This document shows, in pieces, positions 1 to 7,640 of a DNA stretch of 23,412 nt (position 1 is the stretch's first letter; each line of letters opens with the position of its first letter). The notes beneath the pieces were generated by a model, which was given only the letters and a program-made list of their open reading frames with translations, had not been told where the DNA came from and made no database searches. The position numbers were made by a program, and so were the translations under genes. Source of the stretch: Bacillota bacterium (lineage in GTDB: Bacteria > Bacillota > Clostridia > Clostridiales > Clostridiaceae); contig JAEXZL010000011.1 of assembly GCA_023451395.1 (NCBI GenBank), positions 1-23,412 on the forward strand, written 5' to 3'.

Positions 1-1
1 T

Positions 2-1144
2 TTAATTATTGTTGGATCCTTCCCTCTAATTTTTAGCAGTATGCCCTTTAAAAGCATAGCGGTGTATATTGAACCTTATAATGACGCTCTTAATTCTCTG
101 AATACTATGACAATGGGCTTTATGAGTTTATTCTTAGCTATAAGCATTGGGGCTGAGCTGGCAAGAGCCTATAAGCTTGAAGTTACCACCGTTAGTATTG
201 TTACAATAGCCAGCTTCCTAGTAGTTGTAGCTCCAGTAGATTTAGCTACTGGTACTATATCCATTGGAAACCTTGGTGCAAAAGGAATGTTTAGTGTATT
301 TTTAGTATCTATTATCGTTGCTGAGGTTATGAGATTCTGCAGAGACAAGAACATAACTATAAAGATGCCTAAGCAGGTTCCAGAAAATATTTCAGCAAGC
401 TTTGCAGCTTTAATCCCTATGACAATTTTACTTGTAATCTTCTGGTTAATCAGTGTAGTACTTAAGTTTAACTTAAATGATGTATTAAGCAGCATTATCA
501 ATCCTTTACTAGCAGTTTCAGATACTTGGTATGCAGTATTTATCTGTGGTCTTATACTTGCAGCTCTTTGGTTTGTTGGTATCCACGGTGGTTCCTTTAC
601 TGTATGGGGTGTTTTATATCCTTTCTTGGTAGCTAACGTTGCTGCTAATGCTGAACAGTTTGCTGCTAATCAGCCTATGACTCATATCTTCACAGAGCCC
701 TTCGTATTTAACTGGGTAATGGTTGGTGGCGTAGGTATGACACTTCCATTAGTATTTTTCTACTGGAACTCCAAGTCTGTAAGACTTAGAGAAGTAGCAA
801 GAGTTGAGCTTGCTCCAGGATTATTCAACATTAATGAACCTATAATGTTTGGTGTTCCTGTAGTACTTAACCCAATTTTATTAATTCCATTTATAACTAC
901 TACTTTATTTGGTTCTATGTATGGCTACATACTTACTAAGATTGGATGGATTTCTACAACATTTGTACAAACTCCTTGGTCTATACCTCCTTTTGTTGGT
1001 CCTTATCTATCAACTGGTGGAGATTGGAGAGCTGTTATTGCTCAAGCAATACTCCTTGTAATAGTAGCTATTATCTGGTATCCATTTGCAAAGCTTTGGG
1101 AAAAGAGATGTATAGAAGAAGAAACAGGAGTAGTTTCCGAATAA
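2..1144 (+). CDS. PTS permease IIC component, cellobiose/lactose family (5' partial)
   Basis: Membrane channel of a sugar phosphotransferase system. It moves the sugar across the membrane while IIB phosphorylates it. The reading frame stays open to the left edge: codons upstream of the ATG at 41 read LIIVGSFPLIFSS. The gene therefore starts outside the window and the ATG at 41 is internal; about 380 residues are visible against roughly 420-450 in the family. Several hydrophobic spans are present. The substrate-site signatures of the CelB/LacE class are clear: GIHGGSFTVWG near residue 180 and GLFNINEPIMFGVPVVLNP near residue 265, counted from the ATG at 41. It is followed by IIB, a SIS protein and IIA. 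Family assignment is secure. The sugar cannot be read from sequence, and no phospho-beta-glucosidase lies in the operon. Confidence 0.95.
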   Translation, partial: LIIVGSFPLIFSSMPFKSIAVYIEPYNDALNSLNTMTMGFMSLFLAISIGAELARAYKLEVTTVSIVTIASFLVVVAPVDLATGTISIGNLGAKGMFSVFLVSIIVAEVMRFCRDKNITIKMPKQVPENISASFAALIPMTILLVIFWLISVVLKFNLNDVLSSIINPLLAVSDTWYAVFICGLILAALWFVGIHGGSFTVWGVLYPFLVANVAANAEQFAANQPMTHIFTEPFVFNWVMVGGVGMTLPLVFFYWNSKSVRLREVARVELAPGLFNINEPIMFGVPVVLNPILLIPFITTTLFGSMYGYILTKIGWISTTFVQTPWSIPPFVGPYLSTGGDWRAVIAQAILLVIVAIIWYPFAKLWEKRCIEEETGVVSE

Positions 1145-1172
1145 TACAGTTTCATTATTAACTTTGTTTATT

Positions 1173-1214
1173 TAGATGCTTGTGTGAGTTTATAAAAATT
1201 TGTACAAGCATCTA
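1173..1214 (+). repeat. Intercistronic hairpin between IIC and IIB
   Basis: Inverted repeat with arms TAGATGCTTGT (1173-1183) and ACAAGCATCTA (1204-1214), an 11-bp perfect stem with a 20-base loop. It lies in the unusually long 109-bp gap between the IIC and IIB genes. No run of T follows, so it is not a standard terminator. It may be an mRNA processing or stability element that sets IIC and IIB expression apart. The function is inferred. Confidence 0.5.
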
Positions 1215-1253
1215 TCTGATTTATAGATTTAAAGATAGAAAGGAGATATTTAT

Positions 1254-1571
1254 ATGAGCCAAGTAAAAATTATAATACTGTGTGCAGCAGGTATGTCATC
1301 TAGTTTAATAGTAAACAGCATGAGGGAAGCAGCAGAAAAGCAAGGAATTGATATAGACGTTCATTGTCAGCCAAGCTTAAACTTCAAGGATGGTAATTAC
1401 AACGATGTGGATGTAGTGCTTCTAGCTCCTCAAGTTCGTGGACAAGCTGCAGATATTAAAGCTTATCTTGCAGGATATGATGTTGCTGTAGCTGATATAG
1501 GCATGTACGAATATGGTCTCGTTAAGGGAGATTTAATATTGAAACAGGCTTTATCACTGGCTAAGAAATAA
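1254..1571 (+). CDS. PTS IIB component, cellobiose/lactose family
   Basis: Small cytoplasmic phosphocarrier of 105 residues, the usual length for a stand-alone IIB of this class. It takes phosphate from IIA and passes it to the sugar bound by IIC. The N-terminus carries the P-loop-like active site IILCAAGMSSSLIV, with Cys10 as the phosphorylated residue. The acidic stretch DVDVVLLAPQVRGQ matches the second strand and following loop of this fold. An AAAGGAGAT ribosome binding site precedes the ATG at good spacing. It lies between the IIC gene and the SIS-domain gene in the same operon. Confidence 0.96.
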   Translation: MSQVKIIILCAAGMSSSLIVNSMREAAEKQGIDIDVHCQPSLNFKDGNYNDVDVVLLAPQVRGQAADIKAYLAGYDVAVADIGMYEYGLVKGDLILKQALSLAKK

Positions 1572-1633
1572 CTCCTGTCTATTAAGCTCTTAAATCTTGT
1601 CTAAAAAATTACTTTAAGAAAGGTAGATTATAT

Positions 1634-2641
1634 ATGAAGAATGCTTTTTTAGAAGAGGCTATCTATGAAGGTAAATACCTAAGAGAATGCCTAGATAATT
1701 ATTTTAGGGGAGAGGTTCCCGGACTTCTTAAAATTAAAGAAATGGCAGAGACAGGAAAGATAAAAAAGGTTCTCTTAGCTGGTATGGGAAGTTCTTATTA
1801 TGCAACTAACTGTGTGGTAAGCTATCTTACACAAAAGGGTATTCCTTCCCTTGTTTTAAATGGCTTTGAGGCAGCAAGATACCAATGGGAACAGGTTACA
1901 GAGGGAACCTTAGTAGTAGGGATATCCCAGTCTGGTAAATCATGGGAACTAGCAGAGCTTATAGAAAAGGTTCATGACCACGCCACCGTCGTTGGCATAG
2001 TAAATAAAGCAGACAGTAGACTAGAAAGCCTTAGCGATATTAAATTACCTTTATTTGCTGGAGATGAAGTTTTCTTTGCTAACAGAAGCTTTCTTAATTC
2101 TTTGGCAGTTTTAAATATCATGGCTCACACCATTGCCCAGGATGATATGGAAGCTCTAAAGAAAGAAATGTATCTTTTAACTGATTGGGTGGACAACTAT
2201 ATTGAAAATCATGAAGCTTTAACCCTTCCTTTATATGAAATGGCAAAGAATGCTGATATGTACGACTTTTTAGGTGATGGTCCTTCCATGGCAGCAGCTT
2301 ATCAAGGGGGTATCATTTTTAGAGAAGGCCCTGCTGCTAAAACAGCTTCTATAATGCTTGCAGATTATGCTCATGACTGGATTCTCTCAGTTAATGAAAG
2401 CTATACAGAAATCTTATGTGTTCCTGACTTTACCGCTGAAGTAGAGGTTAGGATGTATAACAGAATCCTTGAAAATGGAGGAAAAGCAATATTAATTACT
2501 TCAAATGAAGAGGTACAGGAAAACTCAAAGACTGCCATCTTAAGACATCCAAAGTTTAAAGAAAGCTTGGCTCCTATGGCCCAGATAGTATGCATGAATT
2601 TCTTACTGGCATATATCTTGGGAGATGGCTGGCATAGATAA
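1634..2641 (+). CDS. Double-SIS-domain sugar-phosphate isomerase/deglycase-like protein
   Basis: Cytoplasmic protein of 335 residues with two SIS domains (roughly 40-170 and 205-330) and no glutamine amidotransferase domain. It resembles the isomerase half of GlmS and stand-alone relatives such as the FrlB and FraB deglycases. Visible phosphosugar-binding elements are GMGSSYYA (50-57) and GISQSGKS (96-103) in the first domain and LGDGPS (213-218) in the second. Glu231 and His247 lie 16 residues apart, the same spacing as the catalytic Glu488/His504 pair of E. coli GlmS. A GlmS-type C-terminal Lys region is absent. Lying between PTS genes, it probably acts on the 6-phosphorylated sugar the PTS delivers: aldose/ketose isomerisation, or cleavage of a sugar-amine (Amadori-type) phosphate. 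The family is sure; the substrate is unknown. Confidence 0.85.
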   Translation: MKNAFLEEAIYEGKYLRECLDNYFRGEVPGLLKIKEMAETGKIKKVLLAGMGSSYYATNCVVSYLTQKGIPSLVLNGFEAARYQWEQVTEGTLVVGISQSGKSWELAELIEKVHDHATVVGIVNKADSRLESLSDIKLPLFAGDEVFFANRSFLNSLAVLNIMAHTIAQDDMEALKKEMYLLTDWVDNYIENHEALTLPLYEMAKNADMYDFLGDGPSMAAAYQGGIIFREGPAAKTASIMLADYAHDWILSVNESYTEILCVPDFTAEVEVRMYNRILENGGKAILITSNEEVQENSKTAILRHPKFKESLAPMAQIVCMNFLLAYILGDGWHR

Positions 2642-2668
2642 AATTTTATGAAGACAGAGGGTGAAAAT

Positions 2669-3010
2669 ATGATTGATGAAAATAAACTGGATTCAAAATT
2701 TGTTGAATCCACCTGCATGGAGATAATATGCAATGCTGGTGAAGGAAGAGCTCATGTTTATGAAGCCTTAGAGCACTGCTTAAAGGAAGAATATGAGAGT
2801 GCCTTAGAGTCATTAAATGAAGCGGAAACCTATCTTCAGCAAGCTCACAATGCTCAATTCTCAAAGCTTATGAAATCTCAGCTGGATGGCAAGGATCTTC
2901 CCTTCAATATAATTATACTTCACGCTATGGATCTGCTTATGGTTGCAACAGCGGAAAGAGATATGCTAAAGCGCATTATAATGTCAAAGATTAGTGGAGG
3001 TAATAAATAA
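2669..3010 (+). CDS. PTS IIA component, cellobiose/lactose family
   Basis: Helical phosphocarrier that receives phosphate from HPr and passes it to IIB. The ATG at 2669 is chosen over the in-frame ATG at 2648 because AGAGGGTGA lies just upstream of it, and because this 113-residue product then begins like other family members. The family pattern CMEIICNAGEGRAHVYEAL opens the protein. The phosphorylated His is His85 in LHAMDLLMVA, and an upstream AHNAQ matches the conserved helix. The gene is separated from IIC and IIB by the SIS gene, an unusual order. Its TAA overlaps the ATG of the first amidohydrolase by one base (TAATG), which suggests translational coupling. Confidence 0.93.
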   Translation: MIDENKLDSKFVESTCMEIICNAGEGRAHVYEALEHCLKEEYESALESLNEAETYLQQAHNAQFSKLMKSQLDGKDLPFNIIILHAMDLLMVATAERDMLKRIIMSKISGGNK

Positions 3011-3732
3011 TGATAATTGATATTCATAACATTATAGGCCATCACAAATATAAGGATTTTGTATCTGCTGAAAGTCTTATTGAACAAATGGATAGTGCCG
3101 GTGTTGATAAAGCTGTAGTTTTCTGTTATGCAGAAAGCCTTGATAATGCTTATATAGAAGAAGCCATGAAAAAATATCCTGATAGGCTAATAGGTCTATA
3201 CACTGTTAACCCCTGGATGGATAATGCTGTAGAGGATTTAGAGGATGCATTAACAAATCGCGGCTTTAAAGGCTTAAGACTTGATCCTGTTAGACATGGC
3301 TATGCCCTTAACGAGCATGAAATTGTATATCCTCTCATGAAGGTCTGTGAAAAGTATGATGTTCCAGTATGGTGCTATGGAGCAGCAGAGGTATTTTCAA
3401 CACCCATACTTTTTGAACCCATGGCTGTAGAATTCCCTACAGTTAACATAATACTTGGTGTTATGGGCTTTACCTATGACGCATCCAGCGCAGCTGGTGT
3501 TGCAGAAAGATGTAAGAATATATACTTAGATACTTCAGGCTGTATGACCTCAAATGTACAAAGAGCTTTAAAAAGTGCCGGTCCAAGAAATACCGTTATG
3601 GGTACCGCCACTCCTGAATGGGGTTATTTTGATCTTGAAATCAAAAAAATTAAAGACTCCACCAAGGATGAAGAAGCCGTTAATTTGATGCTGGGTGGAA
3701 ATGCAGCAAGAATATTTAAGATAGAAGGGTAG
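3010..3732 (+). CDS. Amidohydrolase-2-like protein A1, active site eroded
   Basis: TIM-barrel protein of the amidohydrolase-2 (COG2159/PF04909-like) family, 240 residues, without a signal peptide. The fold is shown by MIIDIHN at the N-terminus, KYPDRLIG, VNPW (near 66), GLRLDPVRHG (88-97), and the strand endings at Tyr123, Val151 and Ala200. In active relatives these positions are HxH, His, His and Asp. Here HxH is His6/Ile8, and the later His, His and Asp are Tyr123, Val151 and Ala200, so a metal site is unlikely. It most resembles A6 in the other arm: both carry PILF after the Tyr-Gly motif, and TPE where GTD is expected. A GGAGG lies inside the IIA gene's 3' end. It may be a pseudoenzyme subunit or a binding protein; hydrolase activity should not be assumed. 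Confidence 0.85.
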   Translation: MIIDIHNIIGHHKYKDFVSAESLIEQMDSAGVDKAVVFCYAESLDNAYIEEAMKKYPDRLIGLYTVNPWMDNAVEDLEDALTNRGFKGLRLDPVRHGYALNEHEIVYPLMKVCEKYDVPVWCYGAAEVFSTPILFEPMAVEFPTVNIILGVMGFTYDASSAAGVAERCKNIYLDTSGCMTSNVQRALKSAGPRNTVMGTATPEWGYFDLEIKKIKDSTKDEEAVNLMLGGNAARIFKIEG

Positions 3733-3741
3733 GTAACTGTT

Positions 3742-4452
3742 ATGATAATAGATATGTTATCCCATATTGGAAAGCGTAAAGGCAGCATCTGTTATGTGGA
3801 AGAAGTATTAGAAATGATGGAAAACTCCGGAGTAGATAAAGGTATGATCTGCTCACAGTTAGAAACTATAGACAATGAATATATCTATGATTGCTGTAAC
3901 AAATACCCTGACAAGGTTTTTGGATTTTCAGTAATCAACCCTTGGGATATTGATGGAGAAGAAGAACTGGAAAAATGCTTTAAAGATTATAATTTTTATG
4001 GTGTAAAGCTAAATGCAATAAGATTTGGATATTCAGCAGATAGACATGGTGTTCTTGACCCCTTCTTTGACTTATGTAAAAGCTATAAGAAAATGGCTGT
4101 GGTACATAATATGTCCGACCTTTTCTCCATACCTGAAAAATGGGGAGAAATGGCAAAGACTTATCCAGAGGTTCCAATATTACTGTATCATATGGGCGTT
4201 CCTATGATGACCTCCAGTGCAATTGAGTTAGCAAAAAAGTATGACAACATTTATCTTGGAAGTGCTTGTTCCTTTGCACCAGCCTTAAAAAAGGCTTATG
4301 ATACCGTAGGAGCTGAAAAAATCATGCTTGCCACAGATGCCCCCTTTGTTTCTATGGCTCAAGAGATTGATAAGCTAAAATATATAATTAAAAATGAAGC
4401 TGATTTAGACAAAGTTCTAGGTGGAAATGCAGCGAGGGTTCTTGGTTTATAA
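3742..4452 (+). CDS. Amidohydrolase-2-like protein A2, HxH ligand lost
   Basis: Second member of the paralogous set, 236 residues, 9 bases after A1. It starts MIIDMLSHIGKRKG, so the first His of the HxH metal motif is Leu6 while His8 remains. The later family residues are intact: His122 in VVHNMSD, His150 in LYHMG and Asp199 in ATDAPF. Other shared blocks are KYPDKVFG, INPW, VKLNAIRFG and GGNAARVLGL at the C-terminus. It is closest to A5: both have MSDLFSIP followed by KW, RFG with SA two residues on, and PEVPI. In ACMSD-type amidohydrolases the HxH, the fifth-strand His and the eighth-strand Asp bind the metal, so A2 could bind metal weakly or differently. The reaction is unknown. Confidence 0.85.
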   Translation: MIIDMLSHIGKRKGSICYVEEVLEMMENSGVDKGMICSQLETIDNEYIYDCCNKYPDKVFGFSVINPWDIDGEEELEKCFKDYNFYGVKLNAIRFGYSADRHGVLDPFFDLCKSYKKMAVVHNMSDLFSIPEKWGEMAKTYPEVPILLYHMGVPMMTSSAIELAKKYDNIYLGSACSFAPALKKAYDTVGAEKIMLATDAPFVSMAQEIDKLKYIIKNEADLDKVLGGNAARVLGL

Positions 4453-4460
4453 GAGCTTTT

Positions 4461-4495
4461 AAAGAAAGGATGTACTAGCTGTATATCCTTTCTTT
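4461..4495 (+). terminator. Internal hairpin between A2 and A3 (partial terminator or attenuator)
   Basis: Perfect 11-bp stem AAAGAAAGGAT (4461-4471) with ATCCTTTCTTT (4485-4495) and a 13-base loop, just after the A2 stop codon. The T-run after it is weak (TTTATCTAATTA). It is more likely a partial terminator or processing site that lowers A3-A4 expression relative to A1-A2 than a complete stop. The alternative is full termination with a separate A3 promoter; I see no good promoter in the roughly 35 bases that remain. Confidence 0.5.
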
Positions 4496-4518
4496 ATCTA
4501 ATTATAGGTAATAAGATT

Positions 4519-4533
4519 GGAGTGATATATTTG
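4519..4533 (+). promoter_or_regulatory. Ribosome binding site fixing the TTG start of A3
   Basis: GGAG at 4519-4522 lies 8 bases before TTG at 4531. A GTG at 4522 is also in frame but overlaps this Shine-Dalgarno sequence. The TTG start gives MIIDFHNH, matching the MIID start of all five paralogues, so TTG is the better start. Confidence 0.8.
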
Positions 4534-5247
4534 ATTATTGATTTTCATAACCACATTGGTAGAAAAAAAGGTGTTTCCTTCACTTCAGAGGAGCTTATTG
4601 AAAAAATGGATGCTGCTGGGATAGACAAGGCTGTAGTCTTCAGCTTCCCTGAAAATATAGACAATGAATATATAGCTGAGGAAGTAAAAAAGTATCCTGA
4701 CAGATTAATTGGTTTCGCAGCAATAAATCCCTGGAAAGAAGATTCTGAAGAAGAGCTTGAATACTGTATAACAACTTTAGGCCTAAAAGGATTAAAGCTT
4801 CATTCCTTAAAGCATGGTTTTGCTTTTGACAACCACTATATACTTGACCCTCTTTTTAAGATAGCAGAAAAGCACAATATTCCAGTTATCGCCTATGGTG
4901 CTGCCAATGTTCTTAGCAGCCCTAACATGTTCGAAGAGATGGCCAGAACCTTTCCTAAGGTTAACCTTATTATGGCTCACAGCGGTCAAATGTATGAAGC
5001 TAAAGCAGGCATTAGTGCATCAGCGAGAAATGCAAATCTATATTTAGAAACCTCCTCAGTTTTCTCAGTAAATATAAAAAAGCAGCTCAGTGATACTGGC
5101 TACAAAAAAATACTTATGGGTACAGATATGCCTTTAGGTGATTATGAGCTAGAAATTAAAAAGATTAAAGGAGAAACTGAAGATCCAATAGCATTAGAAG
5201 CAATTTTAGGCGGTAATGCCTTGAGACTCTTAGGAGGTGAAAAATAA
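4531..5247 (+). CDS. Amidohydrolase-2-like protein A3, nearly complete metal site
   Basis: Third paralogue, 238 residues from the TTG at 4531. It keeps HxH (His6/His8 in DFHNHIG), His150 in MAHSG and Asp199 in GTDMPLG. The fifth-strand metal His is replaced by Tyr122 in AYGAAN, as in A1 and A6. Family blocks ENIDNEYI, KYPDRLIG, INPW, LKLHSLKHG, FEEMARTFP and the C-terminal ILGGNALRLL are present. It is followed directly by A4, whose ATG starts on the base after the A3 stop, and both share FEEMARTFP, so A3-A4 look like a co-expressed pair. It may be an active metal-dependent hydrolase or decarboxylase with one changed ligand. The substrate is not deducible. Confidence 0.88.
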   Translation: MIIDFHNHIGRKKGVSFTSEELIEKMDAAGIDKAVVFSFPENIDNEYIAEEVKKYPDRLIGFAAINPWKEDSEEELEYCITTLGLKGLKLHSLKHGFAFDNHYILDPLFKIAEKHNIPVIAYGAANVLSSPNMFEEMARTFPKVNLIMAHSGQMYEAKAGISASARNANLYLETSSVFSVNIKKQLSDTGYKKILMGTDMPLGDYELEIKKIKGETEDPIALEAILGGNALRLLGGEK

Positions 5248-5964
5248 ATGATTATTGATTCCCATAACCATTTAGGCTTTAGAAAAGGTGAAAGCTTTCC
5301 TATAGAAACCCTTATAGAATGGCTTGATAAGGCAGGTGTGGATGGCTGCGTTGTAACTACCCACCCAGAATCTATAGATAATGATTATGTAGCAATGGCT
5401 CAAAATAAGTATTCTAATAGAATTTTCGGCTATGCGGTAGTTAATCCCTGGCTATATTCTGCAGAGGAAGAGCTAGAAAGATGTTTTAGAGACCTTCACT
5501 TTTATGGGCTAAAGCTAAATACTCTGAGACATGGATATGCATTAGATAGACATCAAATAGTAGACCCTATCTTTGAGATATGCGATAAATATAAAAAGCC
5601 TGTTCTCTGTCATGGAGAGTCAGATATATTTAATCTCCCAGGTAAATTTGAAGAAATGGCTAGAACCTTTCCTAATGTAAATATAATCCTAGCTCATATT
5701 GGACAGCCAGATGCTATTGAAAGTGCCATAAGAGCTGCCAACAGATACGATAATATTTATGTGGATACTGCTGGAGTTAGCCTAAACACCTTAAAAATGG
5801 CCATAGCAGGCATGGATCCTCATAAAATCTTAATGGGAACTGATGCTTCCTGGGGAAAATTCGAGCTATCTATCGACTTGGTAAAAAGGGCTACAGAGGA
5901 TGAAGAAATCAGAAAGCTTATTATGGGTGAAAATATAATAAGGCTCTTAGATTTAAAATTATAG
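5248..5964 (+). CDS. Amidohydrolase-2 family protein A4, complete metal and catalytic residues
   Basis: Fourth paralogue, 238 residues. It is the only one of the six with every expected active-site residue: His6/His8 (DSHNHLG), His122 (LCHGESD), His150 (LAHIGQ) and Asp199 (GTDASWG). By the ACMSD/resorcylate-decarboxylase pattern, HxH, His122 and Asp199 bind the metal and His150 acts in catalysis. It is therefore the most likely true enzyme of the set: a cytoplasmic metal-dependent hydrolase, lactonase or decarboxylase. GGAGGTGA at the end of A3 is its ribosome binding site, and there is no gap between the genes. It is the last gene of the operon; a strong terminator begins 36 bases later. Confidence 0.9.
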   Translation: MIIDSHNHLGFRKGESFPIETLIEWLDKAGVDGCVVTTHPESIDNDYVAMAQNKYSNRIFGYAVVNPWLYSAEEELERCFRDLHFYGLKLNTLRHGYALDRHQIVDPIFEICDKYKKPVLCHGESDIFNLPGKFEEMARTFPNVNIILAHIGQPDAIESAIRAANRYDNIYVDTAGVSLNTLKMAIAGMDPHKILMGTDASWGKFELSIDLVKRATEDEEIRKLIMGENIIRLLDLKL

Positions 5965-6000
5965 AAATACAAAATAAGACCACAGGCACATTACAAAAAT

Positions 6001-6041
6001 AAAATAGTTGAAAGGATCTTTATATTCCTTTCAACTATTTT
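6001..6041. terminator. Bidirectional intrinsic terminator between A4 and aspA
   Basis: Perfect 16-bp stem: AAAATAGTTGAAAGGA (6001-6016) pairs with TCCTTTCAACTATTTT (6026-6041) around a 9-base loop. T-rich sequence follows on the + strand, and the A-rich left side gives a U-run on the - strand. It sits between the convergent A4 and aspA genes and should stop transcription from both sides. Confidence 0.93.
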
Positions 6042-6090
6042 TATTATCAATATTTGGATTTTAAATGCTGCTTCCCCATAATCTACAACA

Positions 6091-7530
6091 TTAATCCTCC
6101 ATATTTCTATTAACAATCAAATCTCTTCCAGAGATTCCTGGCTCTGTCATTTGAACTGGATCCATAATTTGATCGAGCTCCCTCTCCGTAAGTAGCTTCT
6201 CCTTCAATATCAAAGTGCGAACAGACTCCCCGCTCTTCATAGCTTTCTTCGCAATATCTGCTGCCTTCTGATATCCTACATGAGGGCAAATTGCAGTAAT
6301 TATTCCTACACTGTTCTCCACCAGGTAGCGACATCTGTTCTCATTAGCTGTAATTCCTGTTATGCAATTGTCCACAAAGGTCTGTACCGCATAAGCTAGG
6401 GTATCAATAGACTGGAACATACAGTAAAATATAATTGGTTCAAAAGCATTTAGCTCCAGTTGTCCTGCTTCCACCGCCATGGTGATTGTTAAATCATTTC
6501 CGATGATATTAAAAGCTACCTGGTTCACTACCTCTGGAATTACAGGGTTAACCTTCCCTGGCATGATGGAAGAACCGTTCTGCTTTGCTGGAAGATTTAT
6601 CTCGTTGAATCCCGCCCTAGGTCCTGAAGACAGAAGTCTGAGGTCATTAGCAATCTTGGACAAAGTCACAGCACATGCCTTTATGGCCCCTGATACAGCT
6701 ACGAAGGAATCTAAATTCTGAGTGGCATCAATCAAATCAAACGCCTGTACGAACTCTATACCAGATACCTCCTTCAGGTTTGGCACAATTCGCTTCAGAT
6801 AAGTCTCATCTGCGTTTATACCAGTTCCAACAGCAGTTCCTCCCATATTCAATGTACGCATCTCATCCATTGCCTTATCCATACGATTAATATCTCGAAG
6901 AATGGCTACAGAGTAGGCTCCAAATTCCTGCCCTAGACGAATGGGCACAGCATCCTGCATTTGTGTACGCCCCATCTTAATGATATGGTCAAATTCCTCT
7001 GCCTTATCACAGAGAGCTTTGTGAAGGCGCAAAAGTTCTTTTTTTAGGTTTTTCAGCAAACGAAGTGATGTCATCTTTCCAGCAGTAGGAATCACATCAT
7101 TGGTGGACTGACCACAGTTCACATGATCGTTTGGGTTTACTATTGTGTAATCCCCCTTTTGCCCTCCCATAATCTCGATAGCACGATTTGCTAACACCTC
7201 ATTTGCATTCATATTCAGTGATGTTCCCGCACCCCCTTGAATGGGATCCACAATAAAATACTCATGTAATTTCCCCTTTAGGATTTCATCACAGGCTTGT
7301 ACAATAGCCTTCTCACGTTTTTTGTCCAGCAGGCCAACTTCATAGTTTGTGATAGCTGCTGCTTTTTTAATATATGCAAGGCTATTGATAATCTCAGGAT
7401 GCATGGTCAATCCTGTTATATGAAAGTTCTCCGCTGCTCTCAGCGACTGAACACCATAATACACATTCTCCGGAACATCCTTCACTCCTATAGAGTCTTT
7501 CTCCACACGATAATCTATTTTCTCACTCAT
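6091..7530 (-). CDS. aspA: Aspartate ammonia-lyase
   Basis: Converts L-aspartate to fumarate and ammonia in the cytoplasm; a homotetramer in characterised members. At 479 residues it has family length. It carries the lyase superfamily loop GSSIMPGKVNP, with the likely catalytic Ser at 321, plus GAGTSLNMNANEVLANRA near 101-117 and NDHVNCGQSTNDVIPTAGK near 134-152. The opening YRVEKDSIGVKDVPENVYYG is typical of aspartase rather than fumarase C. GGGGGA lies 8 bases before the ATG. It is probably a single-gene unit, bounded by terminators on both sides. Its codons look somewhat more GC-rich than its neighbours, judged by eye. It could dispose of aspartate released by the neighbouring sugar pathway, but that link is only inferred. 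Confidence 0.93.
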   Translation of the reverse strand: MSEKIDYRVEKDSIGVKDVPENVYYGVQSLRAAENFHITGLTMHPEIINSLAYIKKAAAITNYEVGLLDKKREKAIVQACDEILKGKLHEYFIVDPIQGGAGTSLNMNANEVLANRAIEIMGGQKGDYTIVNPNDHVNCGQSTNDVIPTAGKMTSLRLLKNLKKELLRLHKALCDKAEEFDHIIKMGRTQMQDAVPIRLGQEFGAYSVAILRDINRMDKAMDEMRTLNMGGTAVGTGINADETYLKRIVPNLKEVSGIEFVQAFDLIDATQNLDSFVAVSGAIKACAVTLSKIANDLRLLSSGPRAGFNEINLPAKQNGSSIMPGKVNPVIPEVVNQVAFNIIGNDLTITMAVEAGQLELNAFEPIIFYCMFQSIDTLAYAVQTFVDNCITGITANENRCRYLVENSVGIITAICPHVGYQKAADIAKKAMKSGESVRTLILKEKLLTERELDQIMDPVQMTEPGISGRDLIVNRNMED

Positions 7531-7563
7531 CTGATGATTCCCCCATTCTTCTCACAGTCTCAA

Positions 7564-7569
7564 ATTATA
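7564..7569 (-). promoter_or_regulatory. aspA: Putative -10 element of aspA
   Basis: A TATAAT on the minus strand lies 34 bases before the aspA ATG. No good -35 is visible at 16-18 bases upstream. That upstream side overlaps the terminator of the deoR unit. A weak or activator-dependent promoter is possible. Confidence 0.45.
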
Positions 7570-7590
7570 CCTAAGATAAATTTATTATAA

Positions 7591-7630
7591 AAAAGTAAAG
7601 GAAGCTAACAGGATAGCCTCCTTTACTTTT
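7591..7630 (-). terminator. Intrinsic terminator after the deoR gene
   Basis: Stem AAAAGTAAAGGA (7591-7602) with TCCTTTACTTTT (7619-7630), continued after one mismatch by GCTA/TAGC and a 6-base loop. Read on the minus strand it follows the deoR stop and runs into TTTTTTATAATAA. It would end the E1/glycyl-radical/deoR transcript and isolate aspA. Confidence 0.88.
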
Positions 7631-7640
7631 TAGTATATTT

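Noticed and set aside
169..501. Long open frame on the minus strand inside the IIC gene
   Set aside because: It lies opposite a clear PTS IIC coding sequence, has no ribosome binding site and no recognisable protein features.
2401..2864. Two minus-strand open frames opposite the SIS and IIA genes
   Set aside because: The + strand frames match known families throughout; the minus frames have biased, non-protein-like composition.
4522..4530. GTG at 4522 as the start of A3
   Set aside because: It overlaps the GGAG Shine-Dalgarno sequence and would add residues not present in any of the five paralogues; TTG at 4531 fits.
3010..5964. Tandem A1-A4 as a sequence repeat array or assembly duplication
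   Set aside because: The copies are strongly diverged in DNA and protein, with distinct residues at the active site, so they are old paralogues.
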